Counted from the first letter of the stretch, positions 1-10,547 are shown. The stretch: DNA of 64,000 nt from Xenoacremonium recifei (GCA_012184525.1 WOFQ01000001.1:806001-870000); one strand, 5' to 3'. Numbers and translations: made by a program. Notes: generated by a model from the letters alone, not told the origin.

Positions 1-1285
1 CCAAACGTTGTCCCTTTGGTCGATGGCAAAGGAATGATACTCGCCGGCCCCAATGTATCTGGCCCTTTTGCGGCAGACCTCGACCAACTGTGGTCTATAA
101 CTTTCGCGGACTCTTCGTCCAAGGAGTCGTCGTCCTAACTGGTTCTGCTCGCCAGCTCCCCAGGCCCAAATGCATCCTTTGGCGTCAAGGGCTAAGGCGT
201 GATTTGCTCCGCAGGTGATTTGTGTGATATTTTCGACGCCGAGAATGCGAGCTGGCTTCTCCTGCTTTTCGAGAAGCTTTCCAGTTGCATCATAGACGAA
301 GCTGTTCTTCCCCTCGGCATTCTGTTATTGTTTAGCCAGAGTCTACTCCGAATATCACCTCAGAGCGAAACTTACTCGAAAGGTACCCCATCCAAACACC
401 AAACCGTCCTCAGTAAGGGCGAAGCTACAACTGTCCCCAGCAGCAACCTGCACGAATCTGGTACCCGCGGGTACATTGTCTCTGCAGATTTCCGTCGGGG
501 TCGACTCATGTGGGTTCAACTCTTCGTCATCTTCATCATCCGAGTCGGCCTCTACGTCTCTCAGACCGCCCTCCCATTCAGTGTCTCGACCCAGAGCACC
601 GTTATCGTTGACACCCCACGTAACGACCTTACTATCAGCCGTTAAAGCCACCGTATGCATGCCCCCGCAGGAGACCTGAACCACCTGGAACTTGGTTGAA
701 TCGCTTGCGTCCAAGTAATTGTTCAGACGTGGTCTCAGTGCCGACTTTATACGGGGCCCCAGGCCAAGCTCACCGCATTCACCTGATCCGAAAACGAGGA
801 CATCGAGGACTTGGACTGGAGCTTGGTTGACAGATCTCTCAGGCGGAGGCGGTTGTTCTGCTGCGAGCCTTTGCTTCGAGCCCTTCAGCTTAGAGGGACC
901 AGCAGCAGGAAGTTTGGTATCCTTTGTAGCTGGTCTTGTTCTTTTCGATGGGCCTTGCTTGCTCCGATCTGGTGAGTCTTTGCGTTTCCGAGCACCACCT
1001 CGGCTTGAAGAGGTAGTCCTGCCTCTCGCTCCATTTGCACCATCCTGGGCGTTTTGTGAGGCTGCTGGATGACTCAGTATTAACAACAACGCACGATGAA
1101 ATGAAACTTAGAATGCCACGGCAAGCATCTTAAGTCCATGGGACTGAGTAAGACAAGTATCGCTTACCTATAGAGGTCGTAGTGGGGGGATTAACTTTGG
1201 GCGCTTGTGACGCTGGAACGCTTCCTGGTTTGCTAGCGGAAGCGGCCTTCCCGTGCCGACTCGACGGTGCTTTTCTGGGAGGCAT
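1..1285 (-). CDS. RCC1-family Ran guanine-nucleotide exchange factor (Pim1/Srm1 type), 3' part outside window
   Basis: Exons read as complement of 1168-1285, 376-1064 and 1-321, with introns of 103 and 54 nt; phases agree across both junctions. The protein starts MPPRKAPSSRHGK, has a basic nuclear-type N-terminus (KRKDSPDRSKQGPSKR), then RCC1 repeats: VFGSGECGELGLG, GGMHTVALTADSKVVTWGVNDNG, AAGDSCSFALTEDG, GWGTFR, then ITCGANHALALD and WAWGAGEQNQLGRR near the window edge. RCC1 proteins load GTP on Ran at chromatin and drive nuclear transport and spindle assembly. An acidic insert (SDDEDDEE) sits between two blades. The GTF motif after a blade fits the true RanGEF better than other RCC1-repeat proteins, but the C-terminal blades are not visible, so the exact orthology is inferred. 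Confidence 0.88.
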
Positions 1286-1553
1286 GTTTGTGGCCGACGA
1301 AGCTAAACCATCCTTCAATTCGGAGCCTCCAAATAAGATGTTTCTTGAGGAAGTCCTTTGTCCACGCGATCTCGTCCGATGGTACAACACGCATGCATCA
1401 GGCAACGAATCACGTGATGAATTAGTATTATCTTGTGTTTCCGCAGCAACCAGCTGCCGACTCAAGACAACGAAAGTCCAAATGGAATCCATTATTAAGT
1501 TTTGAGTAGAAGGCAAGTAAATACAATAAGCAATCCAAGCTATCCCGAATATC

Positions 1554-2282
1554 CTACACCTCGGCGTAGAATTTGCCCTGCTGATCAATGTACCGGATCG
1601 TCCACTTCCACTCATGAACGTCCTTCATCGCGGCGTCGTCAGCCATAATGTCGGCAAGTGTCGCGTAATTTTTATACTTCTTCCCGAAGCGCCAATCGCC
1701 TAACATCTTTGTAATGACGCGGACGTTCACAAAATGTCTTAGAATGTTGAGGTCCACGTTAAAAAATGCGCCATGCCATAGCACATTCGTAATGATAGCG
1801 AGTCCCTCCCCGTAGAAATCTCGTAGACGAAGAATGTGATCCTCTTCTTGAAAGGTCTTGGGGAGAAACAGTACATCTCGACTCGGGGAGAACCAGACGC
1901 CACCTAGGCTGATGTGTTCGAGGCGCATATAGCGCAGTTTCGTGTGGCTGCGGGATTCATGGCAGACATAAAGAGCGACAGGCGCAGGACATTTCTCATA
2001 CCCTTCATCGTGCACGTCATGGTTGCAGAATGGCCATTTCAGCCAGACGGACATGCGGGCGGCCGGGTGAAGAACTAAGTATTTCCGCCAGTGGTTACGC
2101 AAAGCCTCGTAGTACTCGTCGTTAGGCATATCCTCGCGACCGTCGTCAACAGGATGATCAAAGAAGCTGCTCAAGGGAGTAAAGACGCGTGACTCGGGCC
2201 ATGTTTCTTCCCAAATGCTGATACGAATCTCCGGAGGTAGATAGGGAAAGCGGTGGAAAGTTCCAAGAGAGTCGCTTTCCAT
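1554..2282 (-). CDS. 2EXR domain protein, copy 1
   Basis: This is a single-exon gene of 242 residues. The N-terminus FHRFPYLPPEIRISIWEETW is the signature of the 2EXR family: an F-x-x-F/L-P-x-E-I-R-x-x-I-W motif followed by P-E-x-R-V-F. A second conserved block is VALYVCHESR, then LGGVWFSPSRDVLFLP. 2EXR proteins are very numerous in filamentous ascomycetes and have no established biochemical role. The gene lies next to a paralogue of the same strand and layout (2677-3474), so the two look like a tandem duplication. No signal peptide or membrane segment is visible. The family assignment is firm and the function unknown. Confidence 0.85.
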   Translation of the reverse strand: MESDSLGTFHRFPYLPPEIRISIWEETWPESRVFTPLSSFFDHPVDDGREDMPNDEYYEALRNHWRKYLVLHPAARMSVWLKWPFCNHDVHDEGYEKCPAPVALYVCHESRSHTKLRYMRLEHISLGGVWFSPSRDVLFLPKTFQEEDHILRLRDFYGEGLAIITNVLWHGAFFNVDLNILRHFVNVRVITKMLGDWRFGKKYKNYATLADIMADDAAMKDVHEWKWTIRYIDQQGKFYAEV

Positions 2283-2676
2283 GGCTCTTAGAGACTCGTC
2301 GCTATCGCTGAGTGGTCGTGTGATATAATTGATGTTTCGGTCGAGAGGTGGTCAAGTTGAACGCAGAGGTTGAGAGAACTGGAGTTTGTCAAGAGAGTCT
2401 CTCTTTTCTGAAAATTTCTTGTGCGTGCGACCGTGTGAGTGAACGGGTTGAGATTAAGTTGGGAAGGCAGGCACGACTGATGTGATGTCAATGCCTCCCA
2501 GGACACAAGCTCGCTTCAGATCAGTCCCTTTCACTGAATTGAAGAATTTTTCATTATGTTTCCACAGTAGCTAGTTAACAATTCAAAATCTGCAAAATCT
2601 GCAGGAGTAGACTTTCGAAATGGGACCATTCTCTGAGAAAGTCGATGGGAAGCAAGTAGATACAGGCGAAACAACT

Positions 2677-3474
2677 TCAAACATCTTCATCCCAATCTTC
2701 GTCCTCATCTCCATACCTGCGTTTCTGCTCGGGTTCGGCCCGCAAATCTCCAGATTCATCCATCCATTGAAACGTCCACTGCGTCTTAGTTCCCCAGTCC
2801 GAGAGATCGGCCGGCGGCCACCTGGCATCCTCGTCATCCTCGAACTCCGCCTCACTCTCCTCATGGTCCTCGTTCCAATATCTCACTAAGATGGTAACAA
2901 TACGGATGCCTGGAAATGCCTTCAGTCCTTGAGCGACTTGCTCTCGCAATTTTGTTTGGACGCAAACATTCGTAATGACATCTGTTCCAGAATCGTCTAG
3001 TTTCGCGACCTTCTCTAAATCGAATTTGCCGACGTCTTCTGTGAGGCACATTACATCTCGGCTTGGGGAGAACCAGACACCACCCAGATGTTCGTGCTTG
3101 AGGTACACAAAGTGTTGCATCGTGTGGTCGCGGGATTCGCGGCAGACGTAGAGGGCGACGGGGTCACGGCACTTTTCTAATGCCTTTCGCTTAGGGTTGT
3201 CGTCAAATTGTTCGAGCTCGCGGTTGCCCAGCCAGTATTTGAGGCGGCAGTCAGGTCGTAGAACGAGGTACTCGTTATAAAAGGCCTGCTTCTTCCTCTT
3301 GGCCTTATTCTTAGACTCTCCAGTTCCGCCGTCGATCTTGATGGAGGACGAATAGTAAGTATTGACGACCTCAAAGGCACGCGGCTCGGGCCATGATTCT
3401 TCCCAGATCTTGAGGCGAATTTCTGCAGGGAGATATGGGAATCGGTTGAACTTTGCACGACGGCGGCCTGGCAT
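2677..3474 (-). CDS. 2EXR domain protein, copy 2
   Basis: Single exon, 265 residues from the ATG at 3474 (MPGRRRAKFNRFPYLPAE). I prefer this start to an ATG 59 codons upstream because the family motif begins about 8 residues after it, as in copy 1. It shares with copy 1 the blocks FNRFPYLPAEIRLKIWEESW, VALYVCRESRDHT and LGGVWFSPSRDVMCL. It differs by a Lys-rich insert (KNKAKRKKQ) and a very acidic C-terminus (EESEAEFEDDEDA, DEDEDWDEDV). The paralogues are diverged well beyond simple copy number change, so the duplication is old. Function unknown. Confidence 0.85.
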   Translation of the reverse strand: MPGRRRAKFNRFPYLPAEIRLKIWEESWPEPRAFEVVNTYYSSSIKIDGGTGESKNKAKRKKQAFYNEYLVLRPDCRLKYWLGNRELEQFDDNPKRKALEKCRDPVALYVCRESRDHTMQHFVYLKHEHLGGVWFSPSRDVMCLTEDVGKFDLEKVAKLDDSGTDVITNVCVQTKLREQVAQGLKAFPGIRIVTILVRYWNEDHEESEAEFEDDEDARWPPADLSDWGTKTQWTFQWMDESGDLRAEPEQKRRYGDEDEDWDEDV

Positions 3475-4012
3475 GGCTACTGTTGGAGAATCGAGATCAG
3501 TATTGTGCGGTCGCGGCCTAGCGTTGAGATGTTGAAAAAGAGATGCCTGGGCGGATTGACGAGGTGTGAGGGAAGTTAAGACTGCAAAGTTGGCCGTTCC
3601 TTCCCAACTTAAGGTCCTGGGGACACAGACATTCAATTCGAGCCAACCCAATCCACTGCAGTAAGAGAAAGGAGTTTGTCAAATCACGGCAAAGCAAATA
3701 CCGTGCTTTAGAAAATGGAGAGATCTAATTTGCCAACGATCTTTTAGACGCAACAGAGTTGTTTGGCGCGATTCACTCGCCAGTGGTGTGTTGGAGAGGC
3801 CTGAATGAACCGACAACCATAACCGGAACGGGTTCGTTGCGCGCGAGCGGTATCGAGTCCGCAGCGATATTGCAGAGCCAGACAAGAGAGACGAATGTAA
3901 ATCTTCAAGGGTTATTAGCCATTAATATTTTCGTGGGTATCCTTCCCAGATACTGGTACAAGCTGATGTACACGGTGATGCTACAATATTAATACACTCC
4001 CACGACGACCCA
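3475..4012. other. Intergenic, upstream of 2EXR copy 2 and downstream of COQ3
   Basis: It holds the 5' region of 2EXR copy 2 and the 3' region of the ubiquinone methyltransferase gene. The short open frames here have no family features or coding texture. I see no RNA gene. Confidence 0.5.
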
Positions 4013-4945
4013 TCAATCCACCCTCCTCACGCCGAAGAAATAGTTGCCAACTTTCTCACTGCCCTTGACCTCCTTCCAACCCAGCCCTGGAACGTATATC
4101 ACGCCCATCACCACCGGCTGACTCCATCCCTGACCAGCAAAGAAGCGCGCCAGCTCATCCTCGTTCAAGTATTTGTTCCAATCATGCGTACCCTTTGGCA
4201 CAATCCCCAATATGTCTTCAGCCACCAAATTGGTCGTGAACCAGCTCATCCATGTGCGCGCAATGGTGCTCATCACGAGCCAACCCCCAGGTCTCACAAA
4301 CGGCCTCACACGCTGTAGGAACTCTCCCGGCCGATCAATGTGCTCGATCACCTCGAAACACGAGACCACATCGTAACCCTTCTCCGGCACGGGCAGTTGT
4401 TCGATGGACGTCTGGCGATACTCCAACTTGCTTTGCAGCGCAGGATCGCGCTTTGCATGTGCCCGCGCAACAGCGAGAACTTGTGGTGTGGGATCAATGG
4501 CCGTGACACTGGCAGTCGAAGGCAGCCGTGCCGCGCTCTCTGCAAAGATACCGCCACCACAACCAATATCGAGGAAGCGCAAACCGGTCGAAGGTGCTAC
4601 CGTCGCATCGGTACGGTGACAGGCACGAATGAAGTCATGCCGCAGCGGGTTCATCAAGTGTAGCAACCGAGACGAGCCATGAGGATCCCACCAGTCGGCA
4701 GCGAGAGCATTGAAGTGCGAGACCTCATCTGGATTGACAGAAGAGAAATCACCGGAGCTGGTGGAGTGACATCGTCCGGAGGACCGGTGGAAGGCCGGGA
4801 TATTAGACGTCGGCCGAGAAGAAGCCCGGGCAAGGTGTCGGAGGAGGATTCTCGGGGGTCGGACCGGAGCTGCAGGCATGGTGCAGGTCGAGGAGGAAGT
4901 GGTGGTGATGTATCGGGTATGGTGGAGAGGTCGAGATATCTGCAA
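4013..4945 (-). CDS. COQ3: Ubiquinone biosynthesis O-methyltransferase, mitochondrial (Coq3)
   Basis: Single exon, 310 residues. The first 60 residues are rich in Arg, Ser and Thr with almost no acids (PPRILLRHLARASSRPTSN), a mitochondrial presequence. After it comes the COQ3/UbiG start block NPDEVSHFNALAADWWDPHG, then motif I LDIGCGGGIFAE (residues 125-136), the post-I acidic loop VTAIDP, and YDVVSCFEVIEHI. GGWLVMSTI and TLE-type C-terminal blocks complete a class I SAM methyltransferase. The enzyme performs both O-methylations of coenzyme Q synthesis on the matrix face of the inner membrane. An in-frame ATG at 4879 (MPAAPVRPP) is an equally possible start. It is divergent to RIB3. Confidence 0.93.
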   Translation of the reverse strand: MQISRPLHHTRYITTTSSSTCTMPAAPVRPPRILLRHLARASSRPTSNIPAFHRSSGRCHSTSSGDFSSVNPDEVSHFNALAADWWDPHGSSRLLHLMNPLRHDFIRACHRTDATVAPSTGLRFLDIGCGGGIFAESAARLPSTASVTAIDPTPQVLAVARAHAKRDPALQSKLEYRQTSIEQLPVPEKGYDVVSCFEVIEHIDRPGEFLQRVRPFVRPGGWLVMSTIARTWMSWFTTNLVAEDILGIVPKGTHDWNKYLNEDELARFFAGQGWSQPVVMGVIYVPGLGWKEVKGSEKVGNYFFGVRRVD

Positions 4946-5801
4946 GGTACGTACTCGGCGCTCTGTAGCGTAGTACTACCACATGCAGTTGGCGGGGAAT
5001 TCGGGAAGATCCAGACCTGATCAGACCAGCAACCGGTAAGCGTCCGTCATCGGCTCACCCCGCTGCGACTCTGCCAGGCGTGGGATTTGGAAATAATTGA
5101 TGACTGAGCATCTCAAATCCAGCAACCTCTGCTTCTCCAACTCAGCGGGCACGCGCGCGGCTTACATAACCCGGACCCCACCGCCTCCCGATTTCCCCAC
5201 CGTGCCTGGTTCTGGAAGCTGACAGAAAGCAGCACATGCGAACGAGAACCCCGACGAAACGAAAAAGAGAATGCAATGCGGATCGCTGGCCCCGACCGAG
5301 AGTTTTCTCGCCCTTGGCACCGAAGCGGATAAGCCGGCCGGGGAGCGCAGACCGAGAACGCCGAGGGACGGACGCTGACTTACTTACCCTTTCCCGCGCA
5401 AAGGCGAAGAGAATCCAGGCGAGCGAGTCGAGTCACGGGCCGGCGCATCTTGAATCATGCGAGGCTTAAGAATCCATCCCGCATTTGCTCCAGACTAGAG
5501 CAATTGGTCATAGTCTGGGCGAGGGTCGTCTTTCTCTCCACGACCTTCCTCTTCTCCATTGCCTGCCAGTCTTCTCGATCATTCACATATTCTGCCTGAT
5601 ACCCTCTTCCTGTCGTCCGTCCGTCCGTCTGCACCTTCCCCTCATCAGCCAAGTCACGTCAAGTCAAGTCAATTGCTTCCCCGCAGTTGCGCAGACACAA
5701 AAAAAAGCCAGACCCTGCCCCTCCGAACTCCGAACCCGCTCTGCTCTCCACGGCCGCGGCCCAGTCATTCCTACTCTCAACACCAACGCACCACACTCAC
5801 G
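4946..5801. promoter_or_regulatory. Shared divergent 5' region of COQ3 and RIB3
   Basis: An 856-nt region separates two genes transcribed away from each other. The RIB3 side (about 5540-5800) is pyrimidine-rich, as is usual for a fungal transcribed leader, and ends just before the RIB3 ATG. Short open frames here are not supported. No riboswitch-like structure was recognised. Confidence 0.45.
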
Positions 5802-6545
5802 ATGCCCTCCTCGGTGATAGACGCGAGCCAATTCGACTCCATCCCGGACTCGATTGAGGCCTTCCGTGCGCATCTCTCTGTCTACTACTTCCTCTTCCCC
5901 CCACTAACCCTCCCAGGCAATGGCGAGTTCCTCGTCGTCCTCGACGACCCCTCCCGCGAAAACGAAGCCGACCTCATCATCGCCGCCCAGGACGTCACGC
6001 CCGCCCAGATGGGCTTCCTCGTGCGCCACTCCTCCGGCCTGGTCTGCGCGCCGCTCTCGCCCGCCCTGACCGACGCCTGGCGCCTCCCGCAGATGGTCGC
6101 CGCCAACGAGGACCCCCGCGGCACCGCCTACACCCTCTCCGTCGATTCCGCCGACCCCTCCGTGTCCACCGGCATCTCCGCCCGCGACCGCGCCCTCACC
6201 GTCCGCACTCTCGCCCAGCCCCCGAATCCCGAGGCCCTGCGCCGTCCCGGCCATGTCTTCCCCCTGCGCTCTCGCCCCGGTGGTGTGCGCCAGCGGCCCG
6301 GCCATACCGAGGCCGCCACTGAGTTCTGTCGTCTGGCCGGCAAGGTTGAGGCTGCGGCGATTTGCGAGCTTGTGGATGATGGTGAGGAGGTCGCGGGCCA
6401 GGCGTTGCGTGACGGCCCCGGCATGTTGCGTGGTGAGGCCTGCATTGCCTTTGCGCGCAAGTGGGGGTTGAAGGTCTGCACCATCGCGGACCTGGTGGCC
6501 TATGTTGAGAAGACCGAGGGCAAGCTGCCGGCCAACGGTAACTGA
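5802..6545 (+). CDS. RIB3: 3,4-dihydroxy-2-butanone-4-phosphate synthase
   Basis: Exons 5802-5865 and 5917-6545 give 230 residues. The 51-nt intron (donor GTGCGC, branch CTAAC at 5904-5908, acceptor CCAG) is a multiple of three without a stop, so the unspliced frame stays open. Splicing restores the family block IEAFRNGEFLVVLDDPSREN. Active-site motifs follow: the ENEADLI acidic cluster, RHSSGLVC, STGISARDRA and RPGHTEAATEFCRLAG. The enzyme converts ribulose 5-phosphate to the four-carbon unit of riboflavin plus formate. The ATG at 5802 is chosen because the upstream in-frame stretch is leader-like and because the length then matches the fungal family. Confidence 0.93.
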   Translation: MPSSVIDASQFDSIPDSIEAFRAHLSVYYFLFPPLTLPGNGEFLVVLDDPSRENEADLIIAAQDVTPAQMGFLVRHSSGLVCAPLSPALTDAWRLPQMVAANEDPRGTAYTLSVDSADPSVSTGISARDRALTVRTLAQPPNPEALRRPGHVFPLRSRPGGVRQRPGHTEAATEFCRLAGKVEAAAICELVDDGEEVAGQALRDGPGMLRGEACIAFARKWGLKVCTIADLVAYVEKTEGKLPANGN

Positions 6546-7010
6546 GAGTTGCAGCGTATCTTTTTGTCTGGCAGGCGAGCACAAGTGAGGGTGTGCCATC
6601 TGGAGCGTAAGAGTTGGAATCTTGTATCGTGAGCGGTATTCTCTCTTCTCTGTCCTTGGAGTCTTCTTCATCGATGTGTGTTGTGGTTGTGGGCGGCATT
6701 GGTTTTGGGTATAGACAGGTATTGGGCCATCTTAGGCCCTGTGCTGAGCAAAAAATGCATATACAAGCTTTATTGGTATCCTACATACTCATACAACAAA
6801 GGGAAAAAAAGTGGCATGTCTGATGCGAAAATCCTCATCCTCCTCTCTATCCATGCATTCTCTCATCATCTGGTCTGTTGGTCCTGGTCGCGTACTCGGC
6901 GCAGCGTTCCCCGTTCAAATCAAGAAAACATGTCCAAATTCGCCATAACCCAGCATCGACGAAATGCATATCCTCCACCTACAAACTCCGTGATATGAAG
7001 AGAATTCCAT
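6546..7010. other. Intergenic between convergent RIB3 and the 7011-8401 gene
   Basis: This is the 3' flank of two converging genes. It contains T-rich and A-rich patches suited to polyadenylation. I see no gene. Confidence 0.45.
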
Positions 7011-8401
7011 CTACCTAAAACCTTTCCAGTATGGCGCAGCTTCAGGTAAGGGGCCGGAACACTCTCCCAGACCTAGTCCCTTGCCCCTCGCCGCTGAACA
7101 AACTGTCTCATTTCCACGCCTATCCCCTCTAAATTCCAATAAATTGTAACTCCTGACGCCCAGCTCATACATTTCCGTGGCTGTTTGTGCGGACGCATCG
7201 ATGCAAGCGAAATTGCCGTCGAGGCACTCTGGGAACTGGCTCCCGAGGGGGGGTGTAAGGGGTGCTAGCGAACATTCGAGAGAGGGGTCAGGGAGCCAAA
7301 GGGCATCGCCTGCATACAAACAGTTAGATATATATTCTTCACTAAGGTCTCGTTGTAGGACATATTTGACTCACCAGCGTGTGGCGTGCCCATCAACTCT
7401 AGGTTTGGGGATCCCAGACTTCCAACATCAGTCCAGGGGCTGCTCGTCAAGCTGCTCATCTCGGTTTCGGTCATGTTCTCTTTCCTTAATATTTCCATCA
7501 TTGGGAAAGCAATGATCAAGTCTGCTTGTTGCCAATCAAATGGAGCAATGAGGATGTCGACTGTGATGGGAAATCGCCCGAGTCCACGGCCCACCTTAAG
7601 AGTGACGTTGTGCGCGTATTGTCGTATTGTCAAAGTGCCAAATGCTGCTAATATTGGTGCCGCCTGAGTCGCCGGGAGAGGAAAAGGAACGATGCCGAGG
7701 CTCGCCGCCGTCTGCTGGTTGAGAAGCGAGTATTGCATCCTGCTGTCACAGACGGCTATAACCGCCTCCCACTCCCCTGATGGTTTGAAGATGCTAACGG
7801 GGAGAGAGGGTAATGGAAAGGGTTGCTTGCTTTCGCGATTCAAAGAGTCTGCGGCTGAGATGAGATCAGAAGTTGAAAAAGATCGTTGCGAGAGTTCCAA
7901 TTTGGCCTTCTTCTCCATGGGAGAGCCCCAGTCAGATTTCGTCTGGCGCACTGCGATTGGGGCAATGTCTGGGGATATTGATGGAAGTCCCTCGAATCCG
8001 TAACACCAATCTTGAGAAAGCCGTGAGTTTGCATTTTGGCAACCCGACGTTGCTCTGTTATCTAGCGGTTCTGTTCTGATCGCGTCGGGGACGCAAGGAT
8101 TCGGTATGAGGTTGATGACTGGCAGTATTTCCCTCCTGTCGATCGGTCTTTGCGTTCGAGGTGTATCCCCATGCTTGAAAATATGGTTCCGCCGCCGTGG
8201 GTCAAATCCTCCTGTGATGGTGTATTTGTGTCGGGAATTGACGTCCTGGAAGACAGTAGGTTGCAGACTTGTCTTTCGAGACAAGAATTGACAACAGTTG
8301 TCGCTCCATGAAGCAAGGCCGGGTGGACTCTGTGCCGTTGCCTCCAAACTAGCATCCCTCCCCGAAGTTTTCACTTCAAGCCGAGGATTGCGCTGACGCA
8401 T
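7011..8401 (-). CDS. Hypothetical protein with degenerate retropepsin-like fold
   Basis: Exons are complement of 7375-8401 and 7011-7309, with an intron of 65 nt (GTGAGT ... CTAAC ... TGCAG). Phases agree, giving 441 residues. The N-terminal half is low-complexity and Arg/Ser-rich. Residues about 205-305 read like an aspartic-protease half-barrel: VIAVCDSRMQYSLLNQQTA, then FGTLTI, VTLKVG, ITVDILIA and ADLIIAFPMM. The catalytic D-S/T-G is D-S-R and the usual second G of DLILG is absent, so a peptidase activity is doubtful. The C-terminal exon has several Cys and no recognised domain. Fold assignment is my inference from pattern; function unknown. Confidence 0.6.
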
Positions 8402-9842
8402 TGATGGTTGGCGGTGGCTTTCTTGAACTTCGATAACAATCCGGAAAATCGGTCTTGCTCTTCACTGAGCGATCTAGCGAAGCGGCACACATCGAGGGAA
8501 GTGTTGCCCGGCGAAAGAAGCGACGTGAACGAGCCGCCGAGACAGCGTTACTGGAACCAAAGAGAAAGTTTGACGGGGGGTAGTTTCATCGAAAACATAG
8601 GGGGTTGCTATTCTCATCGCTCCGCGAATAACGAGCAGAATAAGCAAGTGATCAAGGTAGTGAAACCGCAAATGCGACCCCAATACGCTGTGGGCACTAT
8701 GAAAGGACTCAAGGGAGCAGTTTCCCAGACGACGTTCGAAGCAGCATATCTGGAGTAGCGAAAGCAGGGCGAACGGAGACTTCCTCCTCTAGGCATAATC
8801 GTCGTCGCGTGCCGCCGTTCCTTCATATCCGGGGCTGACTGTGACGCAGGTCGGTTCCGACGTAACATCTCAACCAGTGCCTTGATTCGGTAAATATTGA
8901 CAGCGGTTGCTGAGAATTCCCTCGTGATGGTCAGTTCTCTCTCAGCCGCACAGAGAAATTGTCCAATCGCGACTAAGACAGCCGGTTCAGCTTGGGCAAG
9001 GGCATGTGTGCGAGACGGGGAAGACAGGGTTTAGTAGGAGCATGCCTTAGGGCTCAGGAGTATCCGTGACCTTTGGTGTTCGTGGTAGGCCTCCCGCAGT
9101 AGGGCTGCTCACTCATGCGTAGGGCTGGCCTCCAAAGAGTAGGGCTGACTGTCAACAGGTACCTGTAACATCAGGTCACAGCCACGGCATCCTCCAGGCC
9201 GTTGCGGCCCGTCAGACCCATCTCGCAGGCTTCCGGCAAAGGTCTCGAAGGGGCCAGGTCGTCATTAGCTTTACAAAAAGACCTTGGCGTGACGTTGATG
9301 AGGCCTGTCGTGAATTGTTCAACAAACGATCGTGACGATATTAGCCAATCATGTGTCGGACATGGATCATGGTTCCGTGTCTTAGTGCTGGGACGTTGCT
9401 GGGATGGAGGGAGGGGGCGGGATATGATTGGTCTTTATCGTCAACTCCCGACTGTAAGGGGGCTATGTTGGAATTACAATTCCAAACCATCAGGCAAGTT
9501 GGCTCTGCCGCTCGTGACGCCCGCTCGACTGTCGCATTTCGTTGCATTTGACGAACCAAGGTCGCGCCAGCGCTGGGGTTGTGGCATCGCTTTGATGATC
9601 CTAGCAAACAGAAGTCATAGAGCTCGAACGTAAGTCGCCGAAATGGCTACAGCCATAGTCTCGAGGCTTGCGTCGGTGACCTAACCGGCGTGAAAGATCA
9701 AACCGAGCTGAGTCCTCTGTTTCTTCTCACCTACTGTATTTAATAACTCCTCGATCTTCCATGTTTTCTTCTCAAGCGATCTCGGGGCCCACAGTTGGAC
9801 GCAGGCATTTCACTTGATACCCGTTGAGCGGCACATCATACA
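8402..9842. other. Gene-poor interval
   Basis: There is no convincing gene. Short open frames on both strands change composition abruptly and carry no domain. Copies of TAGGGCT occur near 9048, 9100, 9120 and 9140. The interval includes the upstream regions of the flanking genes. Confidence 0.4.
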
Positions 9843-10547
9843 ATGTCTTTGCCATGCGAGAATATCAAGGTGCGGCTGATGTTAATCAGATCAGCTTCCC
9901 GCCCTGACGACCACCATCAACTTATCCCTCCTAGTGGGCCCCTTCAAGAGAAGGTAGCAACTGTGCTACATCTCATGAACTATTGCGAATCCAGCTTCAT
10001 CGACATTGAGTTCTTGGTGCCTCTCTGGGTCGCCCTGTATGGGCCCGATGTTCCCCTGCCTCACATCGACAACGACACTCGTGTGATCTTGCAGTGGCAT
10101 TACCTTCCATTGGATGAGCCAGAGGTGACAACTCATCGAGTCCTCCGCAACTCTCGATACCAAATCATCCTCCGGAAGCAGGACTGGGAAGGCCCAATTC
10201 GGAACTGGTTGCAAATGGAGTACGCTCAACAACAGCATATTGAACAAAACGAGCATCAGCTCGATCAAGAGACCACCACCCAACACCACCAACACAGCGA
10301 AAAAGAGCCAAATCAACGTTCTTCGTGGGGTGAAGACGAAATGAGCTGCAACCAACACAGGGAGAAAGCCCATACGGGCGGAAACTCGTCATCTGAGACA
10401 CTTGCTATTCGAGGGTCCAGAACGGACTGCAGTGGCTGGGAGTCGAGGACATCGAGTCCAGTGGAAGGTGGTCATGAAACAAACTCTACATATAAATCAG
10501 TTCCAAGGTTCAAGGATGAAGGAAGAGCAGATCGTTCTCCAAGTTGA
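9843..10547 (+). CDS. Hypothetical protein
   Basis: An open frame of 234 codons from ATG 9843. The first 120 residues look protein-like (EKVATVLHLMNYCESSFIDI, VPLWVALYGPD, RVILQWHYLPLD, SRYQIILRKQDWEGPIRNWL). After that it becomes Gln/His/Ser-rich and probably disordered. A second open frame in another phase (about 10402-10665, ending RKSKVRQALERIRSVQHAL) overlaps its end and may be a further exon, but I cannot place a convincing splice junction. I do not recognise the family. It could be a lineage-specific gene or a decayed one. Confidence 0.4.
   Translation: MSLPCENIKVRLMLIRSASRPDDHHQLIPPSGPLQEKVATVLHLMNYCESSFIDIEFLVPLWVALYGPDVPLPHIDNDTRVILQWHYLPLDEPEVTTHRVLRNSRYQIILRKQDWEGPIRNWLQMEYAQQQHIEQNEHQLDQETTTQHHQHSEKEPNQRSSWGEDEMSCNQHREKAHTGGNSSSETLAIRGSRTDCSGWESRTSSPVEGGHETNSTYKSVPRFKDEGRADRSPS

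Noticed and set aside
5904..6671. Long minus-strand open frames opposite RIB3
   Set aside because: They are shadows of the GC-rich third positions of RIB3; the plus strand has all the family motifs.
6905..6920. GTTCAAATC, a tRNA B-box-like word
   Set aside because: No matching A box or cloverleaf could be folded around it.
9202..9633. 143-codon plus-strand open frame
   Set aside because: It has no domain, composition is erratic and both strands are similarly open.
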